This document shows positions 18,985 through 29,489 of a DNA stretch of 64,000 nt, piece by piece (the stretch's first letter is position 1; every line of letters starts with the position of its first letter). The notes under the pieces were generated by a model, which had not been told where the DNA came from, ran no database searches, and was given only the letters and a program-made list of their open reading frames with translations. Origin of the DNA: Acholoe squamosa (taxonomy: Eukaryota; Annelida; Polychaeta; Phyllodocida; Polynoidae); the NCBI GenBank assembly GCA_949317995.1, contig OX439046.1, forward strand, positions 74,850,286 through 74,914,285. Direction: 5' to 3'. A program made the translations under genes and the position numbers.

Positions 18985-20275
18985 CGGAGTTTCGCATTCT
19001 CTCGGGGGAGAGGGAGTATTCTATGATATACCATTTTATTATTCCATAAATTCTAACATATTATTGTATTAATCAAAGAATATCTAAGAAATTAATAACA
19101 TAGGTTGGTTCTAAGAGCTATAAGAGCGCTCAAACTTTGTATAAGAGCGTTCATGCCCCACTGCACACCAGCCAGAGTCAGTTAGACAGAGTTTGTGACA
19201 TCAAAGGGTCCGACCTAATGGTCCACTGCACAATATAATAAAATGAGGGTCTCAGTGTGCGACCTCATGGTTCAGTGCACAAACTAATAAGTTGTAAGTG
19301 AATGCAACCGGCCGTCACGGGTGCCTGAGCACCGCGGACGCCGTCATGAGTGTCTGAGCACTCTAATAACTGAACAATGGGTTACATAAGCATGACGCCA
19401 TAACCGTCCGGTCGCTCTAGCGTCGCTTCTGAGCAAGCCATAATTAGACGGTCAAAATGAGCCTAAGATCAAGGCAGAACTCCCATTATTAAGGAAGTTA
19501 CGCCATGGAGACTGAATCGACCTCCGAGTGCACTACAGACGAACCGGCGCGAGTTACGCGCCTATCCAGCGGGCATTATAAACTTGGCATATTCAACTCT
19601 GCACATGCGCAAAATGGCGGTTATAGCGGCGTAAACGACCGAGATATGAGGGTCTGAAGTCACAGAACCGACCAAGACAATGGGGGACACAGCGGCGCCC
19701 ATGGGGGTCCTTTGTGCACCCAGTGACACATGAACGACTCCCCTCAAACTATTGCAGAGTTAGGCAGATGCTACTGGCCCCAGTCAGTCTGGAGGTGCTT
19801 TTCCAAGATTTGCTACAAATAGCCTGTCTGCACCTCCAAGAGGACAGAACACCAAGAACCGCTCTAGAGGTAACATCTCCAGTCATCTCCTGCTACCTGC
19901 TATACCATTGCACTATGGTGAAACTATGCTAGACAGGCATTGGTTTCTATCATTAGTGGCCAGAAGGTATCTTCCTCAAGACTTCCACCAGAGGGTAAAG
20001 TTATTCATTATTACATTATTCCTCTAAGCAGCAGGCCAGGAGCTAGGTGTGGGAACCCACCTAGAACTATACTGGACATTGTATTATTATTACCTCACAG
20101 GTGGAGTGGAACAGAACATTATACTTTATAAATTACTGTATATTTACTGTATGTACAAATTACCTGCATATTAACAACTGTGTGATTGATATTTCTTACA
20201 TGTTGCCTAAAGCTGAATAAACCAGTGATAACTGGAAATAACACTATTTATAAGAGCCTGTTGGAGTTACACTAT
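18985..20275 (+). mobile_element. LTR-like or promoter-like block (fossil)
   Basis: A purine tract (CTCGGGGGAGAGGGAG) at about 19000-19015 is followed by roughly 1.25 kb with no convincing frame. It has a TATA-like site (TTTGTATAAGAGC, near 19136), a GC-rich middle with repeated GCCTGAGCAC/GTCTGAGCAC, and an AATAAA near 20217. That order suits a 3' LTR after a polypurine tract, possibly of the gypsy-type element. No second copy was found in the window, so this remains a proposal. Confidence 0.35.
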
Positions 20276-20404
20276 ATACCACTAGTCATATGATATTTCT
20301 CATATGACAACTTGATCATGCACAAATACTAGTATAACACTTACCAACATAAAAATCAAAGGAGAATCTTTGAAAATGACGCCAGATCTCTGGCAAGGTT
20401 CCAT

Positions 20405-20545
20405 GGCACATGGCCCTTAAGAATTATGGCACCATGTCGTTTGGCACCATGTCACATGGCCGAAATATTAGTGGCCAAAATGACATGTATGGCCGAAACG
20501 ACATATGGCCGAACTGTCAGATGGCCGAAATGTCAGATGGCTGAA
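20405..20545. repeat. Short degenerate tandem repeat, ATGGCCGAAATGTCAG type
   Basis: About eight imperfect units of roughly 15-20 bases (ATGGCACCATGTC, ATGGCCGAAATATTAG, ATGGCCGAACTGTCAG, ATGGCCGAAATGTCAG). No frame of interest. Confidence 0.6.
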
Positions 20546-20579
20546 ATGTCATTGAATTCTTTACTTCTGCAGCCTGACC

Positions 20580-20770
20580 CAGTGGGCACAGTGTTGAATC
20601 AACTTTTTTTCAAAGTTTGCATACTTGTATCAACAGTTGATTCTGATTTGAAGTTCAATGTTGTTACAACATTTAAAGTTTTGTGGTGATTTCAAGTTGA
20701 TATGCCAACTTGAATGAACATTGAAATTGACATTCTTTATTAAATGTTGACAACCCATTGACAACACCAG
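20580..20770. repeat. Repeat with TTGAAGTTCAATGTTG and AACATTGAA units
   Basis: Short self-similar words (TTGATTCTGATTTGAAG, TTTCAAGTTGATATGCC, ATGAACATTGAAATTG) surround CCCAGTGGGCACAGTGTTG. It looks like the end of a dispersed element, possibly one that interrupts the minus-strand remnant to its right. Confidence 0.35.
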
Positions 20771-21480
20771 TACAACACCATACGACCGTGTAGGACACTA
20801 TCTCCAGCATTAGTTGTTCATTGTCTTCTATCATTGCATTTCGGATCTGTACTAACTTTTCATTTTCAGTCCTCCGAAGATCGATGTTTTCTCTGATCCT
20901 ACCCTCCTCAGCTAACAATTGGTTGCGTTTATCTTCTCGATCAGCTTCCCATTGTTCATATTCGATCTCAAGTCTGAGTTTCTCGTTTTCCAATTCAGCT
21001 CTAGTCAATTCAAGTTTCTTTTGGATAACTAGGTGCTCTTTTTCCAGATATCTGTTTCTAGCCTCCTTATTTTCTACATACTGTTCAAGATTGTTCAGAG
21101 TAAAAAATAGGATCTTTTGTTCATTTTCGTATTTTTCTCGCATTGTTTTTTTGGATTTCGTACACACAATACTTTGCGTTCAGAATTTTCCCACTTCTTT
21201 TGTTGGTCACGTGTCATCATCTCATCTCGGTTGATCGCTTGCTGTCTCAAGTACTCTTTAGCAGTTATTCCTTGGCTTTGACTTCCACCTATGTCAAATA
21301 TAGATGTACTCAAGCCTTCTAGGGACTTTCTGTCTGTAATCTGTGTTGCTGTAGCAGTACTAGTAGTAGTAGCTACATGTCTTCAAAGCGAAGCTTTTAC
21401 CATCATGATGGGACTTTGAGTTCTTTGATCCGCAGTAGTCGGTTCTGATAAATCCAATTTCTTCGGATTCGAAGTCATAT
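20770..21480 (-). pseudogene. Broken coiled-coil reading frame, probably gag-type remnant (fossil)
   Basis: On the minus strand a Thr/Ser-rich start (MTSNPKKLDLSEPTT) leads into a strongly helical, Glu/Lys/Arg-rich coiled coil (KLELTRAELENEKLRLEIEY and similar). The frame is broken in about two places. An LTR-like block lies just upstream on the same strand at 21.8-22.2 kb, so this may be the N-terminal gag region of an LTR element rather than a host gene. A processed host coiled-coil gene is the alternative. I do not recognise the family. Confidence 0.4.
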
Positions 21481-21779
21481 GTATATGGGTAGTTGTCAGC
21501 ATAGGAGTTCAAACTACCTTTTCTGTAAGGGAATCAGCAAACGTTGTGTAACTATCTTTGGTTTCAATAGTAAGGCTTCGGCCTGTACCAACCGTAAATG
21601 GAGACTTGAGAACCTAAGTTGCTGAAGTCGGATTCAGCGGACTCAGCACTGTTGAACCCCAAGTCTCCTTGGGTCGATCCATCATGGTTCGGTTCAACCT
21701 CCAGGGTCGCGCACTAAAACCATGACTGGTCATGGCACCAGCGTAATGGTCCGAGTTCTTATATAACTTCGGTTTAGTT

Positions 21780-22210
21780 CGAGATATGTCAATATCAATT
21801 AAAACCAGACAAGTTAGCTCGGGTTAGTGCAACCGGCACATGTTTATTTCAGAGTTACATATGTTCGAAGTGGTGCTATGAATATAGCTCAGTACTCTCC
21901 AGGTGTTGCCCTGGCCGCAGCCAGAAACCAACTGAGCTCCCTATGCAGTCCCAGGTAGGGACTGGAGCAGCGAAGACTAGTGCTGCCACCACCTCATAGT
22001 GGCCAGAGATCGATGTTACCGGTGGTAACCACACCGATCGACCTGCCCTCACGAATAGGGAGCTAACACTATATAACGCTCCACGAGCCCCATTTCTGAC
22101 CATGATCAGTGGACCATGACCACCCTGTACTTGTGTGCATACCAGCAAAACATGAGTTGATATGACTGTGTGTGCTACAGAGGTGTGAGTTTAGCCTCCT
22201 TCCACCTATC
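21780..22210 (-). mobile_element. LTR-like block (fossil), minus strand
   Basis: On the minus strand a TATA box (CGTTATATAGTGTTAGC) is followed about 230 bases later by CTGAAATAAACATG, consistent with U3-R-U5. The middle shares GGTGGCAGCACT with the solo LTR at 5.75-6.13 kb, hinting at a distant common family. Ends not defined. Confidence 0.4.
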
Positions 22211-22249
22211 CTTACCTACTGTACTCTTAGGTAAGCCACATTTTAACAT

Positions 22250-22980
22250 ATTTTATATAAGGAAATTGTTAATAGCTTGAAATGGATGGTTTATATCCTA
22301 AAAATTTTAATATTTTCTTGGAACCAGACATTGAATCTGTGTGCAGGCAAACTGAAGACTTTCCTTAATCAAACCTCCCACTTGGCAAATGACATATTTT
22401 CAACGTTTGCAAACAATGTTTTTAGGTTTTGTTAAAAATTCCTAAAGAAAATCTTAAGTCAATGTAAAAGTTCAAAGCCTCCTCTACAAGAAAATATTAC
22501 AGCGTATATCTGACTTCGGGTGAACTTTCAGTTGCATCAGACTCATGATAATGATGCATGCTGGGACTGCCTCAATGAGCATAAAGTGAGACTGACACTT
22601 CGGCCCAAAACCAACTATCAGGCTGTCAAATACTTGTTATTATTTCTTTCCTCTTAAATAGATGACAAATTCAGATAGAAATACATGCAGGGTTGAGAGA
22701 AAAGAAGAATGGGTGGATTGAAAGTGAATAATTATAGAGATGTCTTGATAAAAGCAGTCACATCAGTGCGTGAAAATAGCAGACGAACAGACAGACTCGA
22801 GTCCACGTCAATCTGAAGTGGGGGAGGTTTCATAGATGAGGGGGGTAACTAATACCGTACAGCAGGTACACAGAGCTAGCAGGATCCATTTTTGGCCAAT
22901 ACCACAATTTACCATTCAATGTAGAAAGCAAGATCTGATACCCTTGATGCTTGTCTCTCAGGGTACCAGATCAAGCAATA
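22250..22980. other. Intergenic, nothing recognised
   Basis: Low-complexity AT-rich sequence with no coding or structural signal seen. Confidence 0.4.
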
Positions 22981-22984
22981 ATGT

Positions 22985-23240
22985 CCCTCTGTTAACCCTT
23001 TAAAGGCTGCTATTGCAGGAGTGTATCATGCCCATTGGTTCTCACAATGTTTGACCAGGGCTACATTCATGCATTATGACGACCCTATTGGTTAATACAC
23101 AAACTCCTTAAGGGTCAGCATGATGCTCCAATTAAGTGCTGCTGAATAGTCATGCTATCACTTCATTGATACATCGTGATAACCAGTGAGCACGATACAT
23201 GCACTTTACATTCACAGCCTGATGTAGTACAGTCTTGAAG
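22985..23240. repeat. GATGCATCATG palindromic family copy
   Basis: CCCTTTAAAGGCTGCT, ATCATGCCCATTGGTT, AGGGTCAGCATGATGCTCC and ACTTCATTGATACATC are present in the family order, with substitutions. Confidence 0.6.
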
Positions 23241-23269
23241 ACTATGCCCCTCCTCACAGGGCTAGCGTT

Positions 23270-23745
23270 ACAAACAGAGAAATTCTGAGGAACAGGACAG
23301 GTTATTTGGGAAACTGGACTAGTTATTTGGGAAACTGGAAATCTGGGAAACTGGAATCTATAAATATGGGAAATGGGACAAACTAAGAAATTTAGGAAAC
23401 GGGACTATTTATTTGGGAAACTGAACTGGGAAACAGGACATTTGGAAAACAGGACATCTATAAATATGGGAAATGAGCAAGAAAGAAATTTTTAGTTAAG
23501 TGGACTTTTGGTGTCCCATGTCCTAGAAAATCTTGGGCAAAAAAGAAAAAAGTATGTTATTCACACAAAGGTCCAGTGTACAAGATATCCTGGTGCAGTC
23601 CCGTTTCCAGAATGTCATGGTTTTCTCCCATTTCTCAAATTCCAGTTTCCAAGATTTTTTAGGTTTTTTCCTGTTTCTCAAATGTCCTGTTTCCCAGAAA
23701 ATCTCGAGCAAATAAGAATCTTACTTGCACAAGATGCCCATGTTA
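23270..23745. repeat. Foldback element built of TTTGGGAAACTGGAC units
   Basis: The left arm repeats TATTTGGGAAACTGGAC and GGGAAACTGGAAATC. The right arm carries the complementary words CCCGTTTCCAGAATG, CCAGTTTCC, CCTGTTTCTC and CCTGTTTCCCAG. A related array is at 32685-32815. Both right arms end with GAAAATC-(A/C)-GCAAATAAGAA-type sequence and TTGCACA-GAT, so they are copies of one family. Confidence 0.6.
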
Positions 23746-23759
23746 GTATCACCAGCCGA

Positions 23760-25780
23760 GAGAAAACACCAATCAAACCAGTAACAGGGACATGTACTGG
23801 GAGACAGGTTCTTATAACCACCACCCCTCTGCACTAAGCACCATTTTCGTAGATTATTATTGCTGCTGTGGTCCCTGGGGTGTTGGTTTGATAAAACTAA
23901 TATAAAGATACACTTATCGTCCTGCTGGTGAGTAGCTGGTGGTACTGATACAGTAAAGGACATGACTAGACCTTTATGGGTTTCAGTAAGATCAGTCAAA
24001 TAGACCAGATTATATCACAGACTTAGTGAGATGTATATGTCTCTAGATTTGCTCCTGTAGCTCCGGTGGTTTGGTGTACAGTCTGTACTCTAGTGAAATA
24101 TATTAAGCTGATTTCACTCTGGTATATCTAGGAGGATTGATGCACAACATGTACTCTAATGAGGTGTCCTGATTTGATTACACAAAGGTATATCCACAAA
24201 TTACCAAAGTGTATGCAAATACATAAGCCTTCCAATTATCAATAGATATTGGGAGTGGTGTATGATGTGTATATCCAATGGCTGGTATTCTCAGGAGAGC
24301 AGAGACAGTAGTGACTGGAGAGGGTGCCATCAGGGGTTTATATACACAGCCCTATACGGAGAGAATGGCAGGAGTGACAGTGGACATGTATACCTATCTG
24401 TCAACTTGAGGTGCCATCTAGATGTCCTTATGCCACAGACCTACAGGTATACATATCTGTCTACTTGAAATATCACTGTCATTTGACAACTCTTGCTGTA
24501 TGGCTTCCTTCACCCCCTCAGGTAATTTCCCCCGTTCCCCTTCGACTCATTGAGTAATCCCTCCCCAGCCTACAACAGGTGGTGAGTTTTCTAATCCTCT
24601 ACACATAGGCGCATTGCCTATAGTATAACCACTACTAGCAGGATGGTCAGTAAAAATACCCAGTAACGTTGGAGTAAGGCAGGAAAAAATTTCCTTGTGA
24701 TGTTCAAGACTATGGGGAAAAAAGTGTGGTATATTTTTTATCTGACAGCTAAAATGGTGCACGATATATCTATATCTATCATTGCACCTGTATGCAGTGG
24801 TTTTCTATAGTTGGTTTTACCATTATCAACAATGGGTTATAATGATTATTATAGTTTTTTGTAGCGGTTGTTATGATTATTATAGTGGAACTATTTCTGC
24901 GATTTTAGAATGTACGACACCTTTTACCTGAAACATCAAGTATTATCTCTGTATGATGTTCTACATCAGTAATCAGGTATTACAAAACAGTGTATAGTTC
25001 TACAAAGAAAAAATACCAAGATGTCGAGGTGTGCTTGGTGACACGTGTCAGGTAAAGGAATAAGCTGTTCATGTGCCATAAATTGGCATATTAGATAATA
25101 CCTGTCCTGTCAGTGCACAATGAAATGACATTAATTTGACTGGTATACCCTTCTAACTCCTCGAAAATGCCAATTTGTCAGAGACAACCAAGTGGCTTGA
25201 GCGTGTATACACTCATACCTGTGTGGATTAATCAAGATTTTATAGGGTTTCCTCACCACCAACCCCAACCCCCGTCTGCAGAGAGAGAAAGGGTATCGTA
25301 TAGCTAGGGGGGTTAAACGTTTTCACCCTTTAGGGGGCAATGCTGTCCTGAACCATCATCTAAAAACCTTGTCTTTATCTATAGAGTATTTATATTTCAA
25401 AACACCAATAGATGTCTGGTTATGGTAGATATAAAATATGTCATCCAAAGTGATCATGTATTCACACTGTCAAAACCAATTATTCGGTAAAAAAGATATA
25501 GCAGGCTTGATAATCTTTCCAGTTTGATCTAGTGTTGTGTTACCTAAATCATGATTGTGATGCACCACCCCCTATGGTTCTGATAAGGTGTACTATGGTA
25601 TATAGAGAGAATTGTTATCATTATCATCTTATCTATATTTATTGTAATCAAGTACAGTATGTGTGAAAGCATGTGATTCTGATAAAATATGACGTATAAG
25701 ATATACTCTGTTAAGATTCTGACTCCTAATACACGGTCATCTCTCTACACACTGCACACCAATACTAGGCCAGTAGCAGC
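23760..25780. other. Intergenic, no gene recognised
   Basis: Short frames only, none with splice structure or domain. AT-rich, with scattered GTATATC words and no assigned repeat. Confidence 0.45.
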
Positions 25781-25796
25781 AACATAGAGAATCACC

Positions 25797-26215
25797 ATGA
25801 CGGGGATCCTTAGGGTTTTCTAGTTTTCCTGATCTTGCTGACACAGGAGGGGTGTTGTGGACAGGATAGCTGTGGAAAACCTAGTAAGGTTTGTTATTGT
25901 GGGGTGAGAACCGTCTTCTGTTTTGGAGGAAATATTCAGTTTTTCCCAAGATTTGAGCTACCAATAAGGATCACCACTCGTAGAGTAATCATCCATTCTA
26001 CAAATATAGCAAGCCTACATACTATCTCTCTTTATGATTGGCCAGTCTTAAAACACCTAGTTATAGAAAATAATGAGAAACTTATAAACTGCCCTAAAGT
26101 TATTTCAGATTTCAAAATGATATGTGATTCAAGAGGGATACAGTTCACAGGCTCTTGCCCAGATGCACATCCCAGTACTTTTACTGCTTCATTAACCACA
26201 GAAGCATCTACTCGA
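25797..26215 (+). CDS. Exon-like region: signal peptide and LRR-like ectodomain (candidate membrane protein)
   Basis: The visible frame (from about 25817) reads a hydrophobic leader (LVFLILLTQEG), then a Cys-rich cap (CCGQDSCGKPSKVCYCG), then TTRRVIIHSTNIASLHTISL and WPVLKHLVIENNEKLINCP, spaced like leucine-rich repeats, and a Thr/Ser-rich stretch. An ATG in good context (ACCATGA) lies at 25797 one frame away from the leader. Either the start exon is spliced, the sequence has an error, or the gene is decaying. Its 3' boundary runs into a dispersed repeat. Pairing with the exons at 29.5-32.0 kb is inferred from order and LRR-like character only. Function unknown. Confidence 0.4.
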
Positions 26216-26229
26216 TGCCAGCCATTGTG

Positions 26230-26410
26230 TGTACACGATCGGTACATACACCTCGGCGCCCGGCAGCGGACAGCGACAGCCCCAGTCTCGGCTAGGCTTG
26301 GCAGCGGCACACGGCAAAACATAGTGTTTGTACACGATCGTACACCTCCTCGCCCGGCAGCTGTTATGTTTGTGTATATTATTATATATGCAATACAACA
26401 CTCGCGTACA
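26230..26410. repeat. Partial copy of the CGCCCGGCAGCGGACAGCG repeat
   Basis: Contains CGGCGCCCGGCAGCGGACAG, AGGCTTGGCAGCGGCACACG and TAGTGTTTGTACACGATCG. The last two recur at 28717-28765, so they flank the Crypton on both sides. Confidence 0.65.
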
Positions 26411-26427
26411 TTTCTATAGTAAAAAAA

Positions 26428-28664
26428 TATGCACCCCTCGTAGAAATACAGGATCTGTATGCAACTACAGAGGCGTACATGGAAAAGCAGTGGCGTACGT
26501 GGAAAAGCAGTGGCGTACACAATATTACGGACGTTGCGCGGATCGGCCAGAGCGATAATAAGTGTATTTGACAAAGTAAACAAACCCAAGCAGCCGTGGC
26601 GCCCCCAATCGGCTTAAACTCATACTTTACCATTTTCAGGCCCCCTCTGACGGCCGTTCTGGGTTAGCCAATTAGAAATCAGCTTTAGGGGGCAGGAAAA
26701 ATCGGCTGTAGCAAATCGGCTGTAGCAGACGAAATTTGCCACCAGAAGTCGCCATGGCTGAGAAACAGGAGGAGGTGTTAATGCCTAAGGTTGGTGCAAA
26801 AATAATTATGGACGAAGAAGTGATCGAGGGGGTGGTGAGTGTGTTTAAAGAACTGTTTTTGGAAGAAGAGGGAGCCACAGAAATAGATGAAAACGCATTA
26901 TCGGACCTGATACACAAAGAGATAGCAAATAAAATATGTCAAGACGGAATGGAGGAGGAACTGAAGATGGACATGCAAATGGAAGATTACGTTATAAGTC
27001 CAGATATAGAAGGATTAGCTTCTTCCATTGCCAAACGTGAAGAATACCAGAGAAAAATCCAAGAAGAAAACAGAAAGCAACAGGAGGAAGAATTCAGGTT
27101 CTTCCTGTGTTTGACCTCAGTGTTAATAACTGGCTTTTAGCAGACAATATAGAACTCATACCAAATAATGATTTCAGAGCAAAAGCTACTGCTGAACACC
27201 CTGACACAGTCCCCCCTGTTGAACTGCAAGCAGTGCAAGTTAGCCAAGAACAATTTGAAGACGCATTAAACATGTTAAATGGACCAGAAGGTGTGAAAGT
27301 TCCAGCAATGAATGATAGGGCAGCCTCCCTACTTGATGACCAAGCTTTACAGGAATATATGGATGGACAGAGGTCAGAGAATACTGTGAAAAGGACCAAA
27401 CAGGTAATTATTTATTTATAAAAGTATCTAAAAAAGAAATGAAAATGCTATAAAAAAAAATCTGTCGGTTTTAAAAGTAAATTAATGAGCACTCACATAT
27501 ATTTATAGCTGTGGTATATATTAATTTATATTTTGATTTATTTTAGGTTGTCACGAAGTTTGAGGAGTATATGTCAAGCAATGGTGAAAACAGACCTCTG
27601 CAGAAAGTTCCATGGACTCAACTAAACAATCTTATATGCAATTATTTGCTGACTGCTAAGCGCCAGGATGGATCCCAATATGAACCGGACACACTAACCA
27701 GCATTTTGCGAGCCCTTGACAGGTAAATCGAATTTTAAGTCTATTTAAAATCATTAAAAAGGTTATTATTATATATATATGTCTTTATCAATTTTTGATA
27801 TTTTCTAGCATTCTAGCTAAATTGATGTTATTTAATTAATTTTTGTATTATTTTTCCAGGAGAAGAAGTACCCATACAGTCTACTCACAGATGATAAATT
27901 CGAGGCATGCAGGGCTATATTGGCCAGCAGAAGACGTGAATTAAAATCCCAGGGCAAGGGTGGTCGCCCCAATAGGTCTGACGCATTCACACCAGAGCAA
28001 GTGGAAATATGCTGGTCTAAGGATGTATTTGGAGGTAGATCCCCAAGAAGCTTGCAGTATACCCTGTATTACTATATGACTACAGCTTTTGGGTTCAGGG
28101 GATCACATAAATCTAGACAGCTGAAGTATGGAGACATATTCTTAGAGATAGATGAAGAAGGCCATAAGTACCTCGAGCTGCAGTGTGAACGTTTAACCAA
28201 GACACGTAAGGGTGAAGCTGGAGGCCATCATAGAGTCTAATACTTGCTGGTTGGAGGGAAGGAGGGAAGATTAACAAATCATAGTTTACGCCGTACTGCT
28301 TGTCAGAATTTGGTCTCCTCTAACCTGCCCTCTACAGCGACAATCCAGTTGACAGGGCACAAGTCAGTGGACTCGCTATCTAATTATGCAGTAGCTACGA
28401 AATGCCAACAAAAGGAAATGTCATTTATTGCTACAGGAATGAAAAAAAACCAGGCCCGATATTACTGAAAGTGTTGTCAGCCCCACTTCTTTTTCAGCTT
28501 TACCTATGGTACAGAGCCCGCCTATTAATCCATCTGTCAATGCAATCATCCCAGCTCCTACCCCGGGTGCCCCGCCCACCATGTCGGCCCTAACTACGCG
28601 TCATATAACGAGGCTCATGGAATACGCAACGAATCCACTCGTGGTATCTGCTTGTTGTATGCAC
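26428..28664 (+). mobile_element. Crypton-type tyrosine-recombinase DNA transposon, internally deleted
   Basis: The coding part (26753-28468) carries a Crypton/DUF3504-type recombinase. Ends are provisional: the heptamer TATGCAC occurs at 26428 and again at 28658, consistent with recombination at a short repeat, but a 7-base match could be chance. The element sits between direct copies of the AGGCTTGGCAGCGG repeat, suggesting insertion into that repeat. It lies in the gap between the two parts of the candidate receptor gene. Confidence 0.6.
26753..28468 (+). pseudogene. Crypton tyrosine recombinase gene with introns, defective
   Basis: From MAEKQEEVLMPKVG the frame runs to about 27100 and continues one frame over from 27107 (FDLSVNNWLLADNIEL), implying a frameshift near 27105. 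A clean intron follows at 27403-27545 (CAG/GTAATTAT to TTTATTTTAG), an exon VVTKFEEYMSSNGENRPLQ to 27722, a second intron to about 27860 (TTTTTCCAG), then EKKYPYSLLTDDKFEACRA, RRRELKSQGKGGRPNRSDAF, GFRGSHKSRQLKYGDI and CERLTKTRKGE. After HHRV a stop at 28238 adjoins the HxxR box (NHSLRRTACQNL) and TGHKSVDSLSNYA. The usual spacer of several dozen residues between these boxes is missing, so an internal deletion is likely. The arginine, HxxR, GH and Tyr positions can still be seen. Confidence 0.75.
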
Positions 28665-28685
28665 ACTCCATTCTGTTTTTAGTTA
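28470..28685. other. Crypton 3' region
   Basis: The sequence after the recombinase stop is noncoding, with an imperfect repeat of CCCGCC and no polyadenylation signal that I trust. It ends at the CGCCCGGCAGCGG repeat. Confidence 0.35.
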
Positions 28686-28821
28686 AAATACACCTCCTCG
28701 CCCGGCAGCGGACAGCGACAGGCTTGGCAGCGGCACACGGCGAAAAATAGTGTTTGTACACGATCGGTACATACACCTCGTCGCCCGGAAGCGGACAGCG
28801 ACAGCACACACGGTGAAAAAA

Positions 28822-28898
28822 GACGCGTCCGGGCCAGGATTCGATCCGCCGACCTCTCACGGCTGAGCGCAATGCGCTAACCACTAGACCACCGCGTC
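28822..28898 (-). repeat. tRNA-like sequence (SINE head or tRNA pseudogene)
   Basis: On the minus strand GACGCGGTGGTCTAGTGGTT gives a box A and GGATCGAATCC a box B. The ends GACGCG and CGCGTC pair as an acceptor stem. The anticodon arm is irregular, so a functional tRNA is unlikely. Confidence 0.55.
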
Positions 28899-29181
28899 TC
28901 CTCCTCCAAATGCGTCTCGCTGTTATGTTTCCTACTAAATACACCTTGTCGCCCAGCGGCGGACAGCGACAGCACACACGGCTAAAGATTTCAATGCGTC
29001 TCGCGGTTATGTTTGTGTTCAATCGATACATACACCTCCTCGCCCGGCAGCGGACAGCGACAGCGCACACAGCGAAAAAAGATGCGTCTCGCTGTTATGT
29101 TTGTGTATAATACACCTCCTTGCCCGGACTCGTCCCGCCTACCTCTATAAGCTTACCAAGCAAACCCAGACCATCACACGT

Positions 29182-29252
29182 CAGTCCCTGTGGCGCACTG
29201 CATAGGGAGTTGGACTAGGGATCTTAGGCTGCAGGTTCGAGCCCTGCCCTGG
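29182..29252 (+). repeat. Second tRNA-like module in the composite repeat
   Basis: CCCTGTGGCGCACTGCATAG followed by GCAGGTTCGAGCCCTGCC resembles pol III box A and box B. The same module recurs at 63131-63202 with small changes. Confidence 0.5.
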
Positions 29253-29489
29253 TCAAGTCTATCATGGGTTTTAACATGTAACATATGACATGGAAGGACA
29301 TGAGCGGCGTGTGGTTATCCATGGATAACTGCACTGAGTGTGGGTTATCCATGGATAACCACACGCCTTAGAAAATTGATGTTAAAGCCTACAGGGTGTG
29401 CAATATCGACAGATATGTGGATGGGAATAGCCACCAAAAAGCACTGTGTAACCCAGAAATCGCGGTATAGAACAAGATAACTGAGATAG

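Larger units (their letters stand above)
28686..29485. repeat. Composite tRNA-derived dispersed repeat, copy 1
   Basis: The copy begins with four or five imperfect units of about 80 bases (CACCTCCTCGCCCGGCAGCG ... GCTGTTATGTTTGTGTATAA). It then has tRNA-like promoter modules and a tail from GTTTTAACATGTAACATATG through a palindrome of GGTTATCCATGGATAACC to GTGCAATATCGACAGATATG and AAAAAGCACTGTGTAA. Copy 2 at 62750-63440 has the same modules in the same order, differing mainly in the palindrome. Confidence 0.7.

Noticed and set aside
18985-20275. Second LTR pairing with the 5.75-6.13 kb or 21.8-22.2 kb blocks
   Set aside because: No shared sequence could be found by eye apart from short generic LTR signals.
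20673-21313. Host cytoskeletal coiled-coil gene
   Set aside because: The frame is broken and an LTR-like block lies upstream on the same strand; kept only as a remnant of uncertain origin.
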